Assembly (NCBI GenBank): GCA_039666455.1
Contig: JAVSLW010000005.1
Coordinates: 1 to 46,692 of the forward strand
DNA length: 46,692 nucleotides
Source: Methanobacterium sp.
GTDB taxonomy: Archaea; Methanobacteriota; Methanobacteria; Methanobacteriales; Methanobacteriaceae
Direction: 5' to 3'
Part shown: positions 1 to 8,082 of the stretch, piece by piece
Position numbering within the stretch: position 1 is the first letter of the stretch
Layout of the letters: each line of letters starts with the position of its first letter
Position numbers and translations under genes: made by a program
The notes under the pieces: model-generated
Told to the model about the DNA's origin: nothing
The model's input: only the letters and a program-made list of their open reading frames with translations
Databases searched by the model: none

Positions 1-568
1 AGCGATATGGACAGCCTCTACTAGTAAACATGTAAGTGTCTGGCTGAATATCAAATAAATCTCGTGCAGGAAACGGAAGTTTATCCAGCGGATATATTAA
101 CTCTCGTTTATCTGTAGCCACGATTCTACCCTCACTGTTCCAATATATTATTCCTCTAACTTTGCCTAAATCATCCTGGACAAACTTTCGCTTTCTTGTA
201 AATAACTCAAATAAATCTCATATGGTTTCTTCACCTTCACCTATAACTCCCACATCCATATCAGGCGTTAATGAAGAGGGTATCATTGAAATATGCACGC
301 CTCCGCATATTACAGGTAGTTTATATTTTTTCGCTATTCTTGCATGTGTAATTGCTTTATTGTAGTTTTGACTTATCGAACTAATTCCAATAATATCTGG
401 TTTAAAGCTCCTTATTTCTTGTTCTACATTATTATCTATGACTTTAAACTCAATTGCTCTCTCTCCAAAATGTTTTCTTAGACTACTGACGAGATATCCA
501 ATACCCAAAGGAGGGTGTATTTCATGCTCTTGGAAGGGATCAACTACAAAAAGGAATCTAATTTTCAT
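1..568 (-). pseudogene. B12-binding/radical SAM protein, 5' part, in-frame stop
   Basis: The ORF begins with ATG at 568 (MKIRFLFVVDPFQEHEIHPP) and shows a cobalamin-binding-like N-terminal domain: HPPLGIGYL, DIIGISSISQNY, CGGVH and GEGEETI are hallmarks of the B12-binding half of B12/radical SAM enzymes. A TGA at 218-220 (codon 117) stops the frame, but the same frame continues open to the window edge and encodes LDKLPFPARDLF and TSRGCPYR, the linker and the start of the radical SAM CxxxCxxC motif. So one nonsense codon interrupts an otherwise intact gene. CGA (Arg) to TGA is the simplest change. Whether it is a true pseudogene, a sequencing error or a readthrough codon cannot be decided here. 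The rest of the gene and its substrate are outside the window. Confidence 0.75.
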
Positions 569-992
569 ACTATTCCTCTAACTAATAATACACAATTTAT
601 ATAAACTTTTAGTAATATAAACTTTTTGTACAATGGGGCTGTCAAGAACTGAGGGTTGGATGTCAAAAAGTTGTTTCTGGTTTTGAATTTAGCTTTCACA
701 ACGTCTCTATCAAAAAAAAAAATAAATTTTTATTTAACTCCATTTTTAATCACAAATTTACTGAAACACTCAAAAATAATGATTTTAAACAGGAATAGAA
801 TTATTTGTTGGTCAATCATGAATTTTCAAAAACTCCCAAGTTTTCACAGAGTCTTAAAATATAATATTTTTTTGTTTTTAAGTGTTAAAAAAATTTAAGT
901 TAAATCAGATAAAATACTGGTAATTAAGTTGATTAAAAAAATAATATCTAAATCCAGAATTTAAGGTTAATTTATAAATTAAGGTCGTTAAC
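569..992. other. AT-rich intergenic region
   Basis: There is no convincing gene in these 424 bp. An 80-codon plus-strand reading frame at 656-898 is lysine, asparagine and phenylalanine rich and looks like an AT-rich artefact. A TATA-like stretch (TTTATATAA near 596-604) precedes the first copy of a degenerate repeat at 625-664. A short hairpin (AAAACT-CCCA-AGTTTT) lies near 829-844. No tRNA was recognised. Confidence 0.5.
625..664 (+). repeat. Degenerate intergenic repeat, copy A
   Basis: The stretch TACAATGGGGCTGTCA followed by GGTTGGATG resembles two other non-coding sites in the same orientation, at 2390-2430 and 23192-23238. This is the weakest match: it shares the GGGGCTGTCA core and the TGGAtG block but not the following TTCYAC. 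Confidence 0.3.
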
Positions 993-1133
993 ATGATTGA
1001 AAAAGAAAAAATTGAGGTCTGTTTCATCTGCCATAAAAAATTTGACATAAATAAAGACGATGAAAGTTATTACAGGCATGGAAAGTATCCTATATGTGCA
1101 TACTGTGCTGAATTTTATGGATTTTACAGGTAA
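993..1133 (+). CDS. 46-aa zinc-ribbon-like microprotein
   Basis: ATG at 993 to TAA at 1131-1133 encodes 46 residues. It carries two CxxC pairs, CFIC near residues 10-13 and CAYC near 35-38, separated by a charged segment, so a single structural zinc site is likely. AAGGT about 8 nt upstream could be a ribosome binding site. It stands alone, convergent with pscS across a 97 bp gap. No family was recognised. Even spacing of the cysteines and low content of AT-rich filler codons argue for a real gene. A role in nucleic acid or protein binding would be a guess. Confidence 0.55.
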   Translation: MIEKEKIEVCFICHKKFDINKDDESYYRHGKYPICAYCAEFYGFYR

Positions 1134-1147
1134 ATATATTAAATCCG

Positions 1148-1222
1148 TTAAAATTCTATGAATTTTGCATGTGTTGAATCCATGATTTTGACAGTATCGG
1201 TTCTAATAACCTCATCTTCCAT
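1148..1222 (-). CDS. Possible 24-aa ORF after pscS
   Basis: ATG at 1222 (MEDEVIRTDTVKIMD...) to TAA at 1148-1150 lies 8 nt after the pscS stop on the same strand and would encode 24 residues. It could be a leaderless or translationally coupled microprotein, a decayed gene start, or chance. No good ribosome binding site is visible. Confidence 0.18.
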   Translation of the reverse strand: MEDEVIRTDTVKIMDSTHAKFIEF

Positions 1223-1230
1223 CAATAGAT

Positions 1231-2361
1231 TTACATATTCACAATTTCTTTAAATGAATCTGCAATATAGTCTATCTGTTCCTCACTGAATCCATAGACA
1301 CTGCATTTAAACCATTTAGTTTGACCACGTTTTATTCCAACAATGTTTCTCTTTTTAAGCTCTTCATAAAGGAAAAATCCCCTTCTTGGGTGTTTTTGTG
1401 CTATTTCATCGAAAACTGGAGTTTCAAACCTGACGAGGTCATGTTCCTTAGGCCGTGCCCCCACCTGTGTAATGCCTTCAATTTCTTCCATTTTCCTTAC
1501 AAATCTACGTGTTTTTTGAACTTCCTCTCTCCAATGTTTGACTCTCTCTACAACGTGAGGAAGTGATGCCATTAAAGTTGCAACTGGTGCACCTCTACTT
1601 GTACATCCAAGCATCTCAATCTCTTTAACTGCATGTCTTTTAGATAATTTAAGCACACTTTTAGCATATTCTTCTTTCATTCCAATTACACCGATAGGCC
1701 CTGACGCCGCCATACTTTTATGACCGCTTCCAACCACAAAATCCATATTAAGTGCTTTAGCATCTATTGGAAGCCTTCCCATTGAATATGCACAGTTTAA
1801 AATTATAGGAACTCCCGCTTCCTGTGCAACTTTACCGGTTGCCTTTGCATCGGTAAGGTTACCGTAATTACCATCAACATGGGTAAGTAAAGCTAATTTT
1901 ACATCTATTCCTTTATCAACTGCATTTTCAAGGGTTTCCTGATACTTTTCAGGCGTTATTTTATATTCTGGATGTCCGCTGTTTGGAACTTCAATCATTT
2001 CCAGCTTATTTCTCTCAACAGCAAGATGGGTTGTGTAATGGGCATTTCCATCCACAATTATGGTGTCACCGGGCTCACACAAAGCATGCATTATGGCAAA
2101 TTTACTTTCTCTGGCTCCATGTGTGGTTCTTACCTCATCAACGTTAATGAATTTAGCCAGATCATCTAAAAATCCTGTTATTAAAGGGTTTGATATCTGA
2201 TCGAGCCTTCCTGCACAGTAATCACAGACACTGTAGCCATCTGAATACTCCATCAGCGCTTTTCTTGCTTCTACTGGTAGTACTCCTCCACGCTGGAGAG
2301 GGTTTAAGTTTAAATTATCTCTTTCTGTGCTTCTTGTTAATGCGTAATCCTGGCATTTCAT
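1231..2361 (-). CDS. pscS: O-phosphoseryl-tRNA:Cys-tRNA synthase (SepCysS)
   Basis: PLP-dependent enzyme that converts O-phosphoseryl-tRNA(Cys) to cysteinyl-tRNA(Cys), the second step of tRNA-dependent cysteine formation in methanogens. The sequence has the conserved SVCDYCAGRLD segment (Cys46, Cys49), VRTTHGARESKF, the PLP-lysine motif GSGHKSMAASGP (Lys215) and a further Cys253, matching the three essential cysteines known in the family. Length 376 aa is typical. I place the start at the internal ATG (MKCQDYAL), because GGTGA sits 5 nt before it and overlaps an upstream in-frame ATG at 2373. It follows trxB by about 105 bp on the same strand. The first-step enzyme SepRS is not in the window. 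Confidence 0.93.
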   Translation of the reverse strand: MKCQDYALTRSTERDNLNLNPLQRGGVLPVEARKALMEYSDGYSVCDYCAGRLDQISNPLITGFLDDLAKFINVDEVRTTHGARESKFAIMHALCEPGDTIIVDGNAHYTTHLAVERNKLEMIEVPNSGHPEYKITPEKYQETLENAVDKGIDVKLALLTHVDGNYGNLTDAKATGKVAQEAGVPIILNCAYSMGRLPIDAKALNMDFVVGSGHKSMAASGPIGVIGMKEEYAKSVLKLSKRHAVKEIEMLGCTSRGAPVATLMASLPHVVERVKHWREEVQKTRRFVRKMEEIEGITQVGARPKEHDLVRFETPVFDEIAQKHPRRGFFLYEELKKRNIVGIKRGQTKWFKCSVYGFSEEQIDYIADSFKEIVNM

Positions 2362-2389
2362 ATGATTCACCATAGTTATTGGATTCTAA

Positions 2390-2430
2390 TTTACTATTTG
2401 GGACTGTCATGCGGCTGGATGCGTTCCACT
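2390..2430 (+). repeat. Degenerate intergenic repeat, copy B
   Basis: TTTGGGACTGTCA then GGCTGGATGCGTTCCAC. It matches copy C at 23192-23238 in 13 of 16 bases over GCTGGAYGCRTTCYAC and also in the preceding GGGRCTKTCA block. It fills the gap between trxB and pscS. Confidence 0.35.
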
Positions 2431-2466
2431 CACTTTTTAGGACAAAACCTTTTGAGGTGAAAAAGT

Positions 2467-3387
2467 TTACAGTCCCTTTTTCTGTAAATCTTCATATGCA
2501 GACAGTGCAGCCACTGCACCTTCCCCACAGGCCACCACCCACTGATTAACTCCGCCAGTGATATCCCCTGCAGCATATATTCCTGGCAGATTTGTTCTTT
2601 GACTTTTATCTGTGGTAATATAACCGCCTCTGCCCATTTCAACCCCAATATCATATGCTAAACTATTAGATGGTACTTCTCCAACTGCTATGAATATTCC
2701 ATCTATATCATATTCTTTTTTGATATCTTTTTTTAAGTGGTGCAGTACTATCTTTTCTGCGAACTTGTCGCCTTTTATTTCATCTAAAACTGTGCTCCAG
2801 ATTACTGGAATCCCCTTCTCCTTTAACTTTTCCTGTAAATATTTTTCTGCCCGGAGTTCATCTCTTCTGTGAACAATACCCACATAACAACCAATGGTAT
2901 CAAGATACAGGGCTCCTTGAACTGCCGTATTTCCTCCACCCACTACTAAAATCCTTTTATCCATAAACAGGGGGCCATCGCAAATTGAACAATAAAATAC
3001 TCCTTTTCCAAGAAATTCTGATTCTCCAGGCACGCCTAACTTTCTATGAGTGGTTCCAGTACATAATATAACTGTTTTAGCTTTATAATCCTTTTTTTGA
3101 GATGATACCAGTATCTGGCTATTATCGATGATCTCGAGTTTTTTAACTTCTTCAAGTTCATTGATTTTGGCATACTTTAATGCCTGTTTTTTGGTGTACT
3201 CTATAAGCTTCCTGCCAGGAATTAATTCAAAGCCAGGGTAATTCTCCATATTGGGAACCATCAGTGCTGCCCCTCCAATTATACTTTTTTCCAGGATCAA
3301 TGTTTTTAATCCCTGTCTTCCAGCATAAATACCTGCTGTTAATCCTGCAGGTCCTGAACCAATAATAATAACATCATACTCATCCAT
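2467..3387 (-). CDS. trxB: Thioredoxin reductase
   Basis: FAD-containing disulfide reductase of about 306 aa, the usual length. Visible parts in order: FAD site GSGPAG (10-15), GTTHRKLGVPGE, redox-active CSIC (133-136, normally CATC), second dinucleotide site GGGNTA (150-155), HRRDELRA (173-180) and the C-terminal GIYAAGDITGG. The HRR arginines favour NADPH over a deazaflavin donor, although some methanogen homologues use F420H2. That is inference only. The start is supported by GGTGA 5 nt upstream. It lies 51 bp after gatE on the same strand and probably reduces thioredoxin-like proteins in the cytoplasm. Confidence 0.9.
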   Translation of the reverse strand: MDEYDVIIIGSGPAGLTAGIYAGRQGLKTLILEKSIIGGAALMVPNMENYPGFELIPGRKLIEYTKKQALKYAKINELEEVKKLEIIDNSQILVSSQKKDYKAKTVILCTGTTHRKLGVPGESEFLGKGVFYCSICDGPLFMDKRILVVGGGNTAVQGALYLDTIGCYVGIVHRRDELRAEKYLQEKLKEKGIPVIWSTVLDEIKGDKFAEKIVLHHLKKDIKKEYDIDGIFIAVGEVPSNSLAYDIGVEMGRGGYITTDKSQRTNLPGIYAAGDITGGVNQWVVACGEGAVAALSAYEDLQKKGL

Positions 3388-3438
3388 TGTATCACCATAA
3401 TACTTTATTGTCCAACCGGTTACTTGAATATTTCTTAT

Positions 3439-5313
3439 TTAAGTCTTCCCTTTAATATTCTGTATTTTATCCTTCAAAAGTTTATTTACAAGCTTACCAT
3501 CAGCCTTTCCTTTAAGTTTTTTCATGGCCATTCCCATGAGAGGTCCCATTGCCCCCATCCCCCGATTACTGATCATTTCCTTACCTGACTCCACAATCTC
3601 TGCAATTATCTTTTCCACATCCTCTGCAGACAGCATAATTAAATTAAGGCTTTCTGCTGCTTTTTGCGGCGAATTATCTTCTTTACATATATTTTCCATG
3701 ATTTGTGGGAGGGCATCTTTTGAAATTTTACCTTCCACCAAAAGATTAAAAAGATCAATCATTACACTCTTATTCAATTTCTCTGTATCATACCCCTCTC
3801 TTTTTAATTCCTTTAAGGTGTAAGCAAGTGTTGATGCAAGTGTTGTGGAATCTGCATTTACCTGTTGCTTAATTTCTTCGAAACTATCTGCCCTATCATT
3901 TCTTACAAGCTGTGCTGCAAGGTCTTCGCTTAAACTGTACTCTTTAATTAGTCTTGCCTTCTTTTCTTCTGGAAGTTCAGGTAAATTAGCTTTAATATGC
4001 TCCAGTAAATCTTTAGATATGCTTTTTGCAGGAATATCAGTTTCAACGTACATCCTGCTTGCTGTAGGGAGAGGTCGCAGGTATTCAGTGTTTCCATCAG
4101 GAGTTGCTTTCCTTGTTTCTTCAGGTACTCCTCCTAAAGCTATTTTAGCTCTTCTTTGAACAACTTGCAGAGCATTAATCCCTTTTTCCTTATCATCTGC
4201 TATTAAAATAAACGCATCATTTAAATCTGCTCCTAAAAACTGGTTTAAAGCCTTAACTTCAGCCCCTGTAATCCCATATGCAGGTAGCTCGTCTGTATGG
4301 AAAAGACCTGATACTCCCATTTTTTTAGCATATCCTGCTAACTCTGTTCCAAATCTTCTTCCAGGTTGTATTTCCATTCCAATTAATCCTTTAAATCCTT
4401 TGAGTTTAACTGCAAAGACGCTTTCAGCTTTCTCTATGATCAAAGAACCTGAATTGCTTAAAACTCCTGCAACATCGTACAGTTTATCTTCAACTGATGC
4501 ACATCTTTTAATCAGCTCATCTCTTATTTTTAAAAGGTTTATTTGCCTCATAACTTCATTATCAACCATTTCAGGTATTAGATCAAGGTCCTGAACCCCT
4601 TTTATCTCTACCCTTGCTCCTTCTTTTATGGAAATATTCAGATCCTGACGTATGGTTCCCAGTCCCCTTTTAACTTTGGTGCTTCTTAATACCTGGCCGA
4701 TCTGGTAGGCTACATCTTTTACCTGTTCTGGATGTTTCATGGAAGGGTCTGTGGTTATTTCTACAAGTGGAATTCCAAGCCTGTCCAGTCTGAATGTAAC
4801 CATGCCTTTTTCATGCCCTATACGTCTTGCAGCGTCTTCTTCAAGGCAAAGGTTTTCAATTACAACATCACCGTACTCTGTTTCAAGTATTCCGCAACTT
4901 GCAACAAGTCCTGTTCTTTGAAAACCTCCAGTGTTGCTTCCATCAATAACCTGTTTTCTCATGACGTGGAATTCGTCCACAACATGCATGTTAAGTAAGC
5001 TTGCAAGTATAAGAGATATTTCAAGTGCTTCCATGTTTAAAGGATGAGGCGGCTCTTCATCTGCCTCAACAAGGCATGTTTCGTGAGTATAAGCTTCATA
5101 AATAAAATTCAGTTTCCTTTTTGCTTCTTCAAAGGCAGCCCTGTCTATTTTTCCAAGTTCACTTTGAGTTGGTCTTAGATTCCTTAAAACTTTAAATTCG
5201 GGATTTTTACTGGTTAAATCACATTTACATGGGCAAAAAAGCTTTCTTTTAGTATTCAGTTGCTGGTGTACTTCAAGACCCATTTTAAGTCCAAGTTTTT
5301 CATAGTCAAGCAT
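3439..5313 (-). CDS. gatE: Glu-tRNA(Gln) amidotransferase subunit E
   Basis: Archaeal GatE, which activates the glutamyl group of misacylated Glu-tRNA(Gln) and amidates it with ammonia supplied by GatD. Motifs GLEVHQQLNTKRKLFCPC, EADEEPPHP, RKQVIDGSNTGGFQRT and EDAARR are the cradle-domain signatures shared with GatB. The insertion with an AspRS-like part and the helical tail with the YqeY-like C-terminus (GKEMISNRGMGAMGPLMG) follow. Length 624 aa is normal. Only 4 nt separate it from gatD, and its GGTGA ribosome binding site overlaps the gatD end, so the two are co-translated. Confidence 0.96.
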   Translation of the reverse strand: MLDYEKLGLKMGLEVHQQLNTKRKLFCPCKCDLTSKNPEFKVLRNLRPTQSELGKIDRAAFEEAKRKLNFIYEAYTHETCLVEADEEPPHPLNMEALEISLILASLLNMHVVDEFHVMRKQVIDGSNTGGFQRTGLVASCGILETEYGDVVIENLCLEEDAARRIGHEKGMVTFRLDRLGIPLVEITTDPSMKHPEQVKDVAYQIGQVLRSTKVKRGLGTIRQDLNISIKEGARVEIKGVQDLDLIPEMVDNEVMRQINLLKIRDELIKRCASVEDKLYDVAGVLSNSGSLIIEKAESVFAVKLKGFKGLIGMEIQPGRRFGTELAGYAKKMGVSGLFHTDELPAYGITGAEVKALNQFLGADLNDAFILIADDKEKGINALQVVQRRAKIALGGVPEETRKATPDGNTEYLRPLPTASRMYVETDIPAKSISKDLLEHIKANLPELPEEKKARLIKEYSLSEDLAAQLVRNDRADSFEEIKQQVNADSTTLASTLAYTLKELKREGYDTEKLNKSVMIDLFNLLVEGKISKDALPQIMENICKEDNSPQKAAESLNLIMLSAEDVEKIIAEIVESGKEMISNRGMGAMGPLMGMAMKKLKGKADGKLVNKLLKDKIQNIKGKT

Positions 5314-5317
5314 TAAA

Positions 5318-6631
5318 TCACCGTAAAAAATATTTTAAAGACATTTTATCCTGAATTTCCCCTGCAATATTTGTCTGCATGATTTTTCGGGCGTCATCCA
5401 TGTTATCTGTCTGTCCAAGAGTCCATATGAGCTTTACAAATGCAGTTTCAGGCAGCATATCTCCTGCAGAAATCACCCCGGCAGAGATGAGCTTCCTTCC
5501 AGTGCTGTAAACATGCATGTTTACCATCCCGTACAGACACTGGGATGCCATTACCACAGGAATTTTTTCATCCCCTGCACGCTCTATTGATGATATGATA
5601 CCTTCTGGACAGTGCCCCAGACCAGTTCCCTCTAAAAGAATTCCTTTATATCCCTTATCAATATGATAATCAATTAATTCTCCGGATATCCCCGGATAGC
5701 TTTTAATAAATGCAACATTCGGTTCTATGGCATCTCGGTAGTTTACTTCGCCATCATTCCTTGTTCTGTATTTTAATTCTTTATCAAGGATTTTTAAATT
5801 TCCATTTTGAACCTTTGCAATAGGAGAAATGTTTATACTCCTGAAAGTGTCTCTTCTGGAGGTGTGCATCTTCCTTACCTTGGTACCTCTGTGTAAAAGG
5901 CCAGAATCGTCATTTTCTGTGGCGTGCATACAGACCATAACCTCTGCAATGTCGGATTTAGCTGCAGTTACTGAATTCATGAGATTTAAATATGCATCAG
6001 ATGAAGGTCTGTCTGAGCTTCTTTGAGCTCCGGTAAGAACTACAGGCACAGGAGTATCCAGAATAAAACTTAAAGCTGCTGAGGTGTAATGCATGGTGTC
6101 TGTTCCATGTGCAACCACCACTCCATAGGCACCCTCATTTATTTCATCTGCAACAGAATGTGCCAGGTCAACCCAGTACTCAGGCCGCATGTTTTCACTT
6201 AGTATGTTAAAAACAGCCTTGCCCCGGATGTTTGCATGTTCAAGAAGCTCTGGATTGGCCCTTAAAAGGTCGTCTGCCGTGAATGCCGGGTGGACAGCAC
6301 CAGTTTTATAATCAATTATTGAAGCAACAGTCCCTCCTGTGGATATAATAGATATATCATGTTTACCTGGATCCTTTTGAATTTCAAGGTGTTCTAATTT
6401 AATTTTTGGCTTTTCACCCTTTTCAAGAAGTTCTATTTTTGCATCCTGTATGTCCAGGCCCACATTATAACCATTTTTAAGCTTTAAAACCACATGAAAT
6501 TCATCAGCATCTTCAGCCCTATCCAGAACCATTCCCTCATAATAAATATCATCTTTTGTAATTTTAACACTGTCTCCAATTGATATTCCTGCAGATTCTA
6601 AAAATTCCCTGGAAATTCCAATGTAAGTCAT
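5318..6631 (-). CDS. gatD: Glu-tRNA(Gln) amidotransferase subunit D
   Basis: The glutaminase/asparaginase-like subunit of GatDE, which releases ammonia from glutamine or asparagine for transamidation of Glu-tRNA(Gln). A GatD-specific N-terminal domain (about 1-85) is followed by the asparaginase domain. The catalytic motifs STGGT (Thr101) and HGTDT (Thr177, Asp178) fall at the same numbers as I recall for the Methanothermobacter enzyme. 437 aa is full length. GGTGATTTT precedes the ATG at 6631. It is first in the gatD-gatE-trxB-pscS run and divergent from the marker-8 gene. Confidence 0.96.
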   Translation of the reverse strand: MTYIGISREFLESAGISIGDSVKITKDDIYYEGMVLDRAEDADEFHVVLKLKNGYNVGLDIQDAKIELLEKGEKPKIKLEHLEIQKDPGKHDISIISTGGTVASIIDYKTGAVHPAFTADDLLRANPELLEHANIRGKAVFNILSENMRPEYWVDLAHSVADEINEGAYGVVVAHGTDTMHYTSAALSFILDTPVPVVLTGAQRSSDRPSSDAYLNLMNSVTAAKSDIAEVMVCMHATENDDSGLLHRGTKVRKMHTSRRDTFRSINISPIAKVQNGNLKILDKELKYRTRNDGEVNYRDAIEPNVAFIKSYPGISGELIDYHIDKGYKGILLEGTGLGHCPEGIISSIERAGDEKIPVVMASQCLYGMVNMHVYSTGRKLISAGVISAGDMLPETAFVKLIWTLGQTDNMDDARKIMQTNIAGEIQDKMSLKYFLR

Positions 6632-6727
6632 AAAATCACCGTTATTTGAATTCTCTAAAATAATGCATCAAAGTAATTATATCTTAAACTTTCCATATTA
6701 TAAAATGATCAACTTCAAGGTGATTTT
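6632..6727. promoter_or_regulatory. Divergent promoter region, gatD / marker 8
   Basis: The 96 bp gap separates two divergent genes that both use the string GGTGATTTTATG as ribosome binding site and start. TATA-like candidates are TTATAATATGG on the minus strand (about 6692-6703, for gatD) and AATTATATC on the plus strand (about 6675-6683). No operator-like repeat was seen. Confidence 0.4.
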
Positions 6728-7558
6728 ATGGACGAACATGTGATAGAGGCACTTGGAAAAACGAAAATCATAGTAAGAGAAGGAAAGGTTGCAGAAATTG
6801 GAGAGCCTAAGATCGAATACTGTCCCCTTTTTGATAAATACAGAGGAATTAAAGAAATTACGCCTGAAGCAGTGAAAAAAAATATTGAATTTCGAATTAA
6901 GGACTTTGGAATGTGTACTCCTCAAAGAACGCTCCAAATGAAGGATTTTTTATCCTTTGGAGTGTCAGAAACTCTGGGAACTCTTCTTGACGAAAATATG
7001 ATTGACTGTGCAGTTATCGTTACCGAAGGGTGTGGCACAGTAATTTTAACTGAATCTGAGTTTGTTCAAGGCATGGCTGGTCGAATATCAGCTATTTTAA
7101 GTACATCGCCAATTACAGAAATCATAGATACAGTAGGGGTTCAAAATGTCCTTGATCCTGAAAACGCTGAAATTAACCAGGTTAAAGGGGTTTTAAAAGC
7201 CGTGGAGATGGATTACAAAAAGATAGCAGTTACGGTTATATCTGCAGAAGATGCAAAAAAGCTTAGAGATATTGAAAACGAATATGAAGGTGTTAATATT
7301 TATATATTCGCTGCTCATGTAAGTGAAATATCTAAAGAAGATGCAGAAGAACTATTTGAATGTGCAGACATTATAACAGGATGTGCATCTAAATATGTAA
7401 GAGAAGTAGGAGAAAATAGAGGGGTATTCAAGGCAGGCGCTTCCATACCCATTTATGGAGTAACCGAGACAGGAGAAAACTTTTTAAAAAGAAGAATTGA
7501 AAAAATTGGAGGACTAAAAGATAAAAAAGAAGCTAAAATACCATATCCTTTAATTTAG
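6728..7558 (+). CDS. Methanogenesis marker protein 8 (DUF2099 type)
   Basis: A 276 aa protein with the features I associate with the methanogenesis marker 8 family: IEYCPLFDKYRGI near residue 30, FGMCTPQRTL, VTEGCGTVI and CASKYVRE, with several conserved cysteines. The family is nearly restricted to methanogens and has no firmly assigned reaction. A role near methyl-coenzyme M reductase or its cofactors is only inferred from distribution. The start is clear (AAGGTGATTTTATG). It stands as a single plus-strand gene, with the CBS gene convergent one nucleotide after its stop. Confidence 0.8.
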   Translation: MDEHVIEALGKTKIIVREGKVAEIGEPKIEYCPLFDKYRGIKEITPEAVKKNIEFRIKDFGMCTPQRTLQMKDFLSFGVSETLGTLLDENMIDCAVIVTEGCGTVILTESEFVQGMAGRISAILSTSPITEIIDTVGVQNVLDPENAEINQVKGVLKAVEMDYKKIAVTVISAEDAKKLRDIENEYEGVNIYIFAAHVSEISKEDAEELFECADIITGCASKYVREVGENRGVFKAGASIPIYGVTETGENFLKRRIEKIGGLKDKKEAKIPYPLI

Positions 7559-7559
7559 A

Positions 7560-7937
7560 TTATTCCAGGCCAGCAAGAGCACGAATAAGGGAGCTTTGAG
7601 TTATAAGGCCCACCAGATTTCCATCTTCAACCACAGGAATCCGTTGATAGCCCTTATCTGCCATAACTTTAGTTATTTCAAGTACAGGAGTTTCTTTATT
7701 GACCACATAAAGGTTTTTACTCATTAAATCTCCCACTTTAAGTCCCAAAGCTTCTCCACCAGCTAAAAGGATGTCTCTATGAGTTATAATACCTATAAGT
7801 TTCTTATCATCAACTACTGGAAGCCCCCCTACATTACATCTCATCATTTTCAATTTAGCGGCGGCAATAAGGTCGTCTGGAGAAGTTATTTGAACTTCTT
7901 TTATCATTACGTCTTTAGCACTGAGCTTCCTGATCAT
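7560..7937 (-). CDS. Two-CBS-domain protein
   Basis: 125 aa made of two tandem CBS domains (about 1-62 and 63-125). The signatures are DVMIKEVQITSPDDLIAAAKLKM, GGLPVVDDKKLIGIITHRDIL and the matching GYQRIPVVEDGNLVGLIT. CBS pairs bind adenine nucleotides or SAM and act as energy or metabolite sensors, but no effector domain is fused here and the partner is unknown. The ATG at 7937 has no good ribosome binding site, but an AT-rich TATA-like element is centred about 28 nt upstream, so a leaderless transcript is plausible. Confidence 0.88.
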   Translation of the reverse strand: MIRKLSAKDVMIKEVQITSPDDLIAAAKLKMMRCNVGGLPVVDDKKLIGIITHRDILLAGGEALGLKVGDLMSKNLYVVNKETPVLEITKVMADKGYQRIPVVEDGNLVGLITQSSLIRALAGLE

Positions 7938-7981
7938 GAATCTTATTTTATCTAAAGTTATATATTAATATAAATAATTGA

Positions 7982-7992
7982 TCACCAGGTGA
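7982..7992. promoter_or_regulatory. 11-bp palindrome between CBS gene and thiC
   Basis: TCACC-A-GGTGA is a perfect dyad just outside the CBS-gene TATA element and about 90 bp before the thiC start. It could be an operator for either gene. No TPP riboswitch was recognised upstream of thiC. Confidence 0.3.
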
Positions 7993-8082
7993 CAGACTTA
8001 ATTTATTTAAATTCTTATATTAACACAGAGAAAACAATTAATGAATTTGTTATCTATAATTTTTAATTACGAGGGATAAAAA

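Noticed and set aside
218..220. TGA as selenocysteine or pyrrolysine-like recoding
   Set aside because: The position is in a linker after the B12 domain, no insertion-element hairpin was seen, TGA is not the pyrrolysine codon, and the Methanobacteriales are not known to use selenocysteine.
656..898. 80-codon plus-strand frame
   Set aside because: Composition follows the AT-rich background (Lys, Asn, Phe, Ile), no ribosome binding site or domain, and it overlaps a repeat copy.
3524..3823. Opposite-strand frames inside gatE and other genes
   Set aside because: These are mirror frames of well-supported genes with no ribosome binding sites or domain content.
8041..8082. TPP riboswitch before thiC
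   Set aside because: No conserved TPP-aptamer core was seen in the 145-bp leader region.
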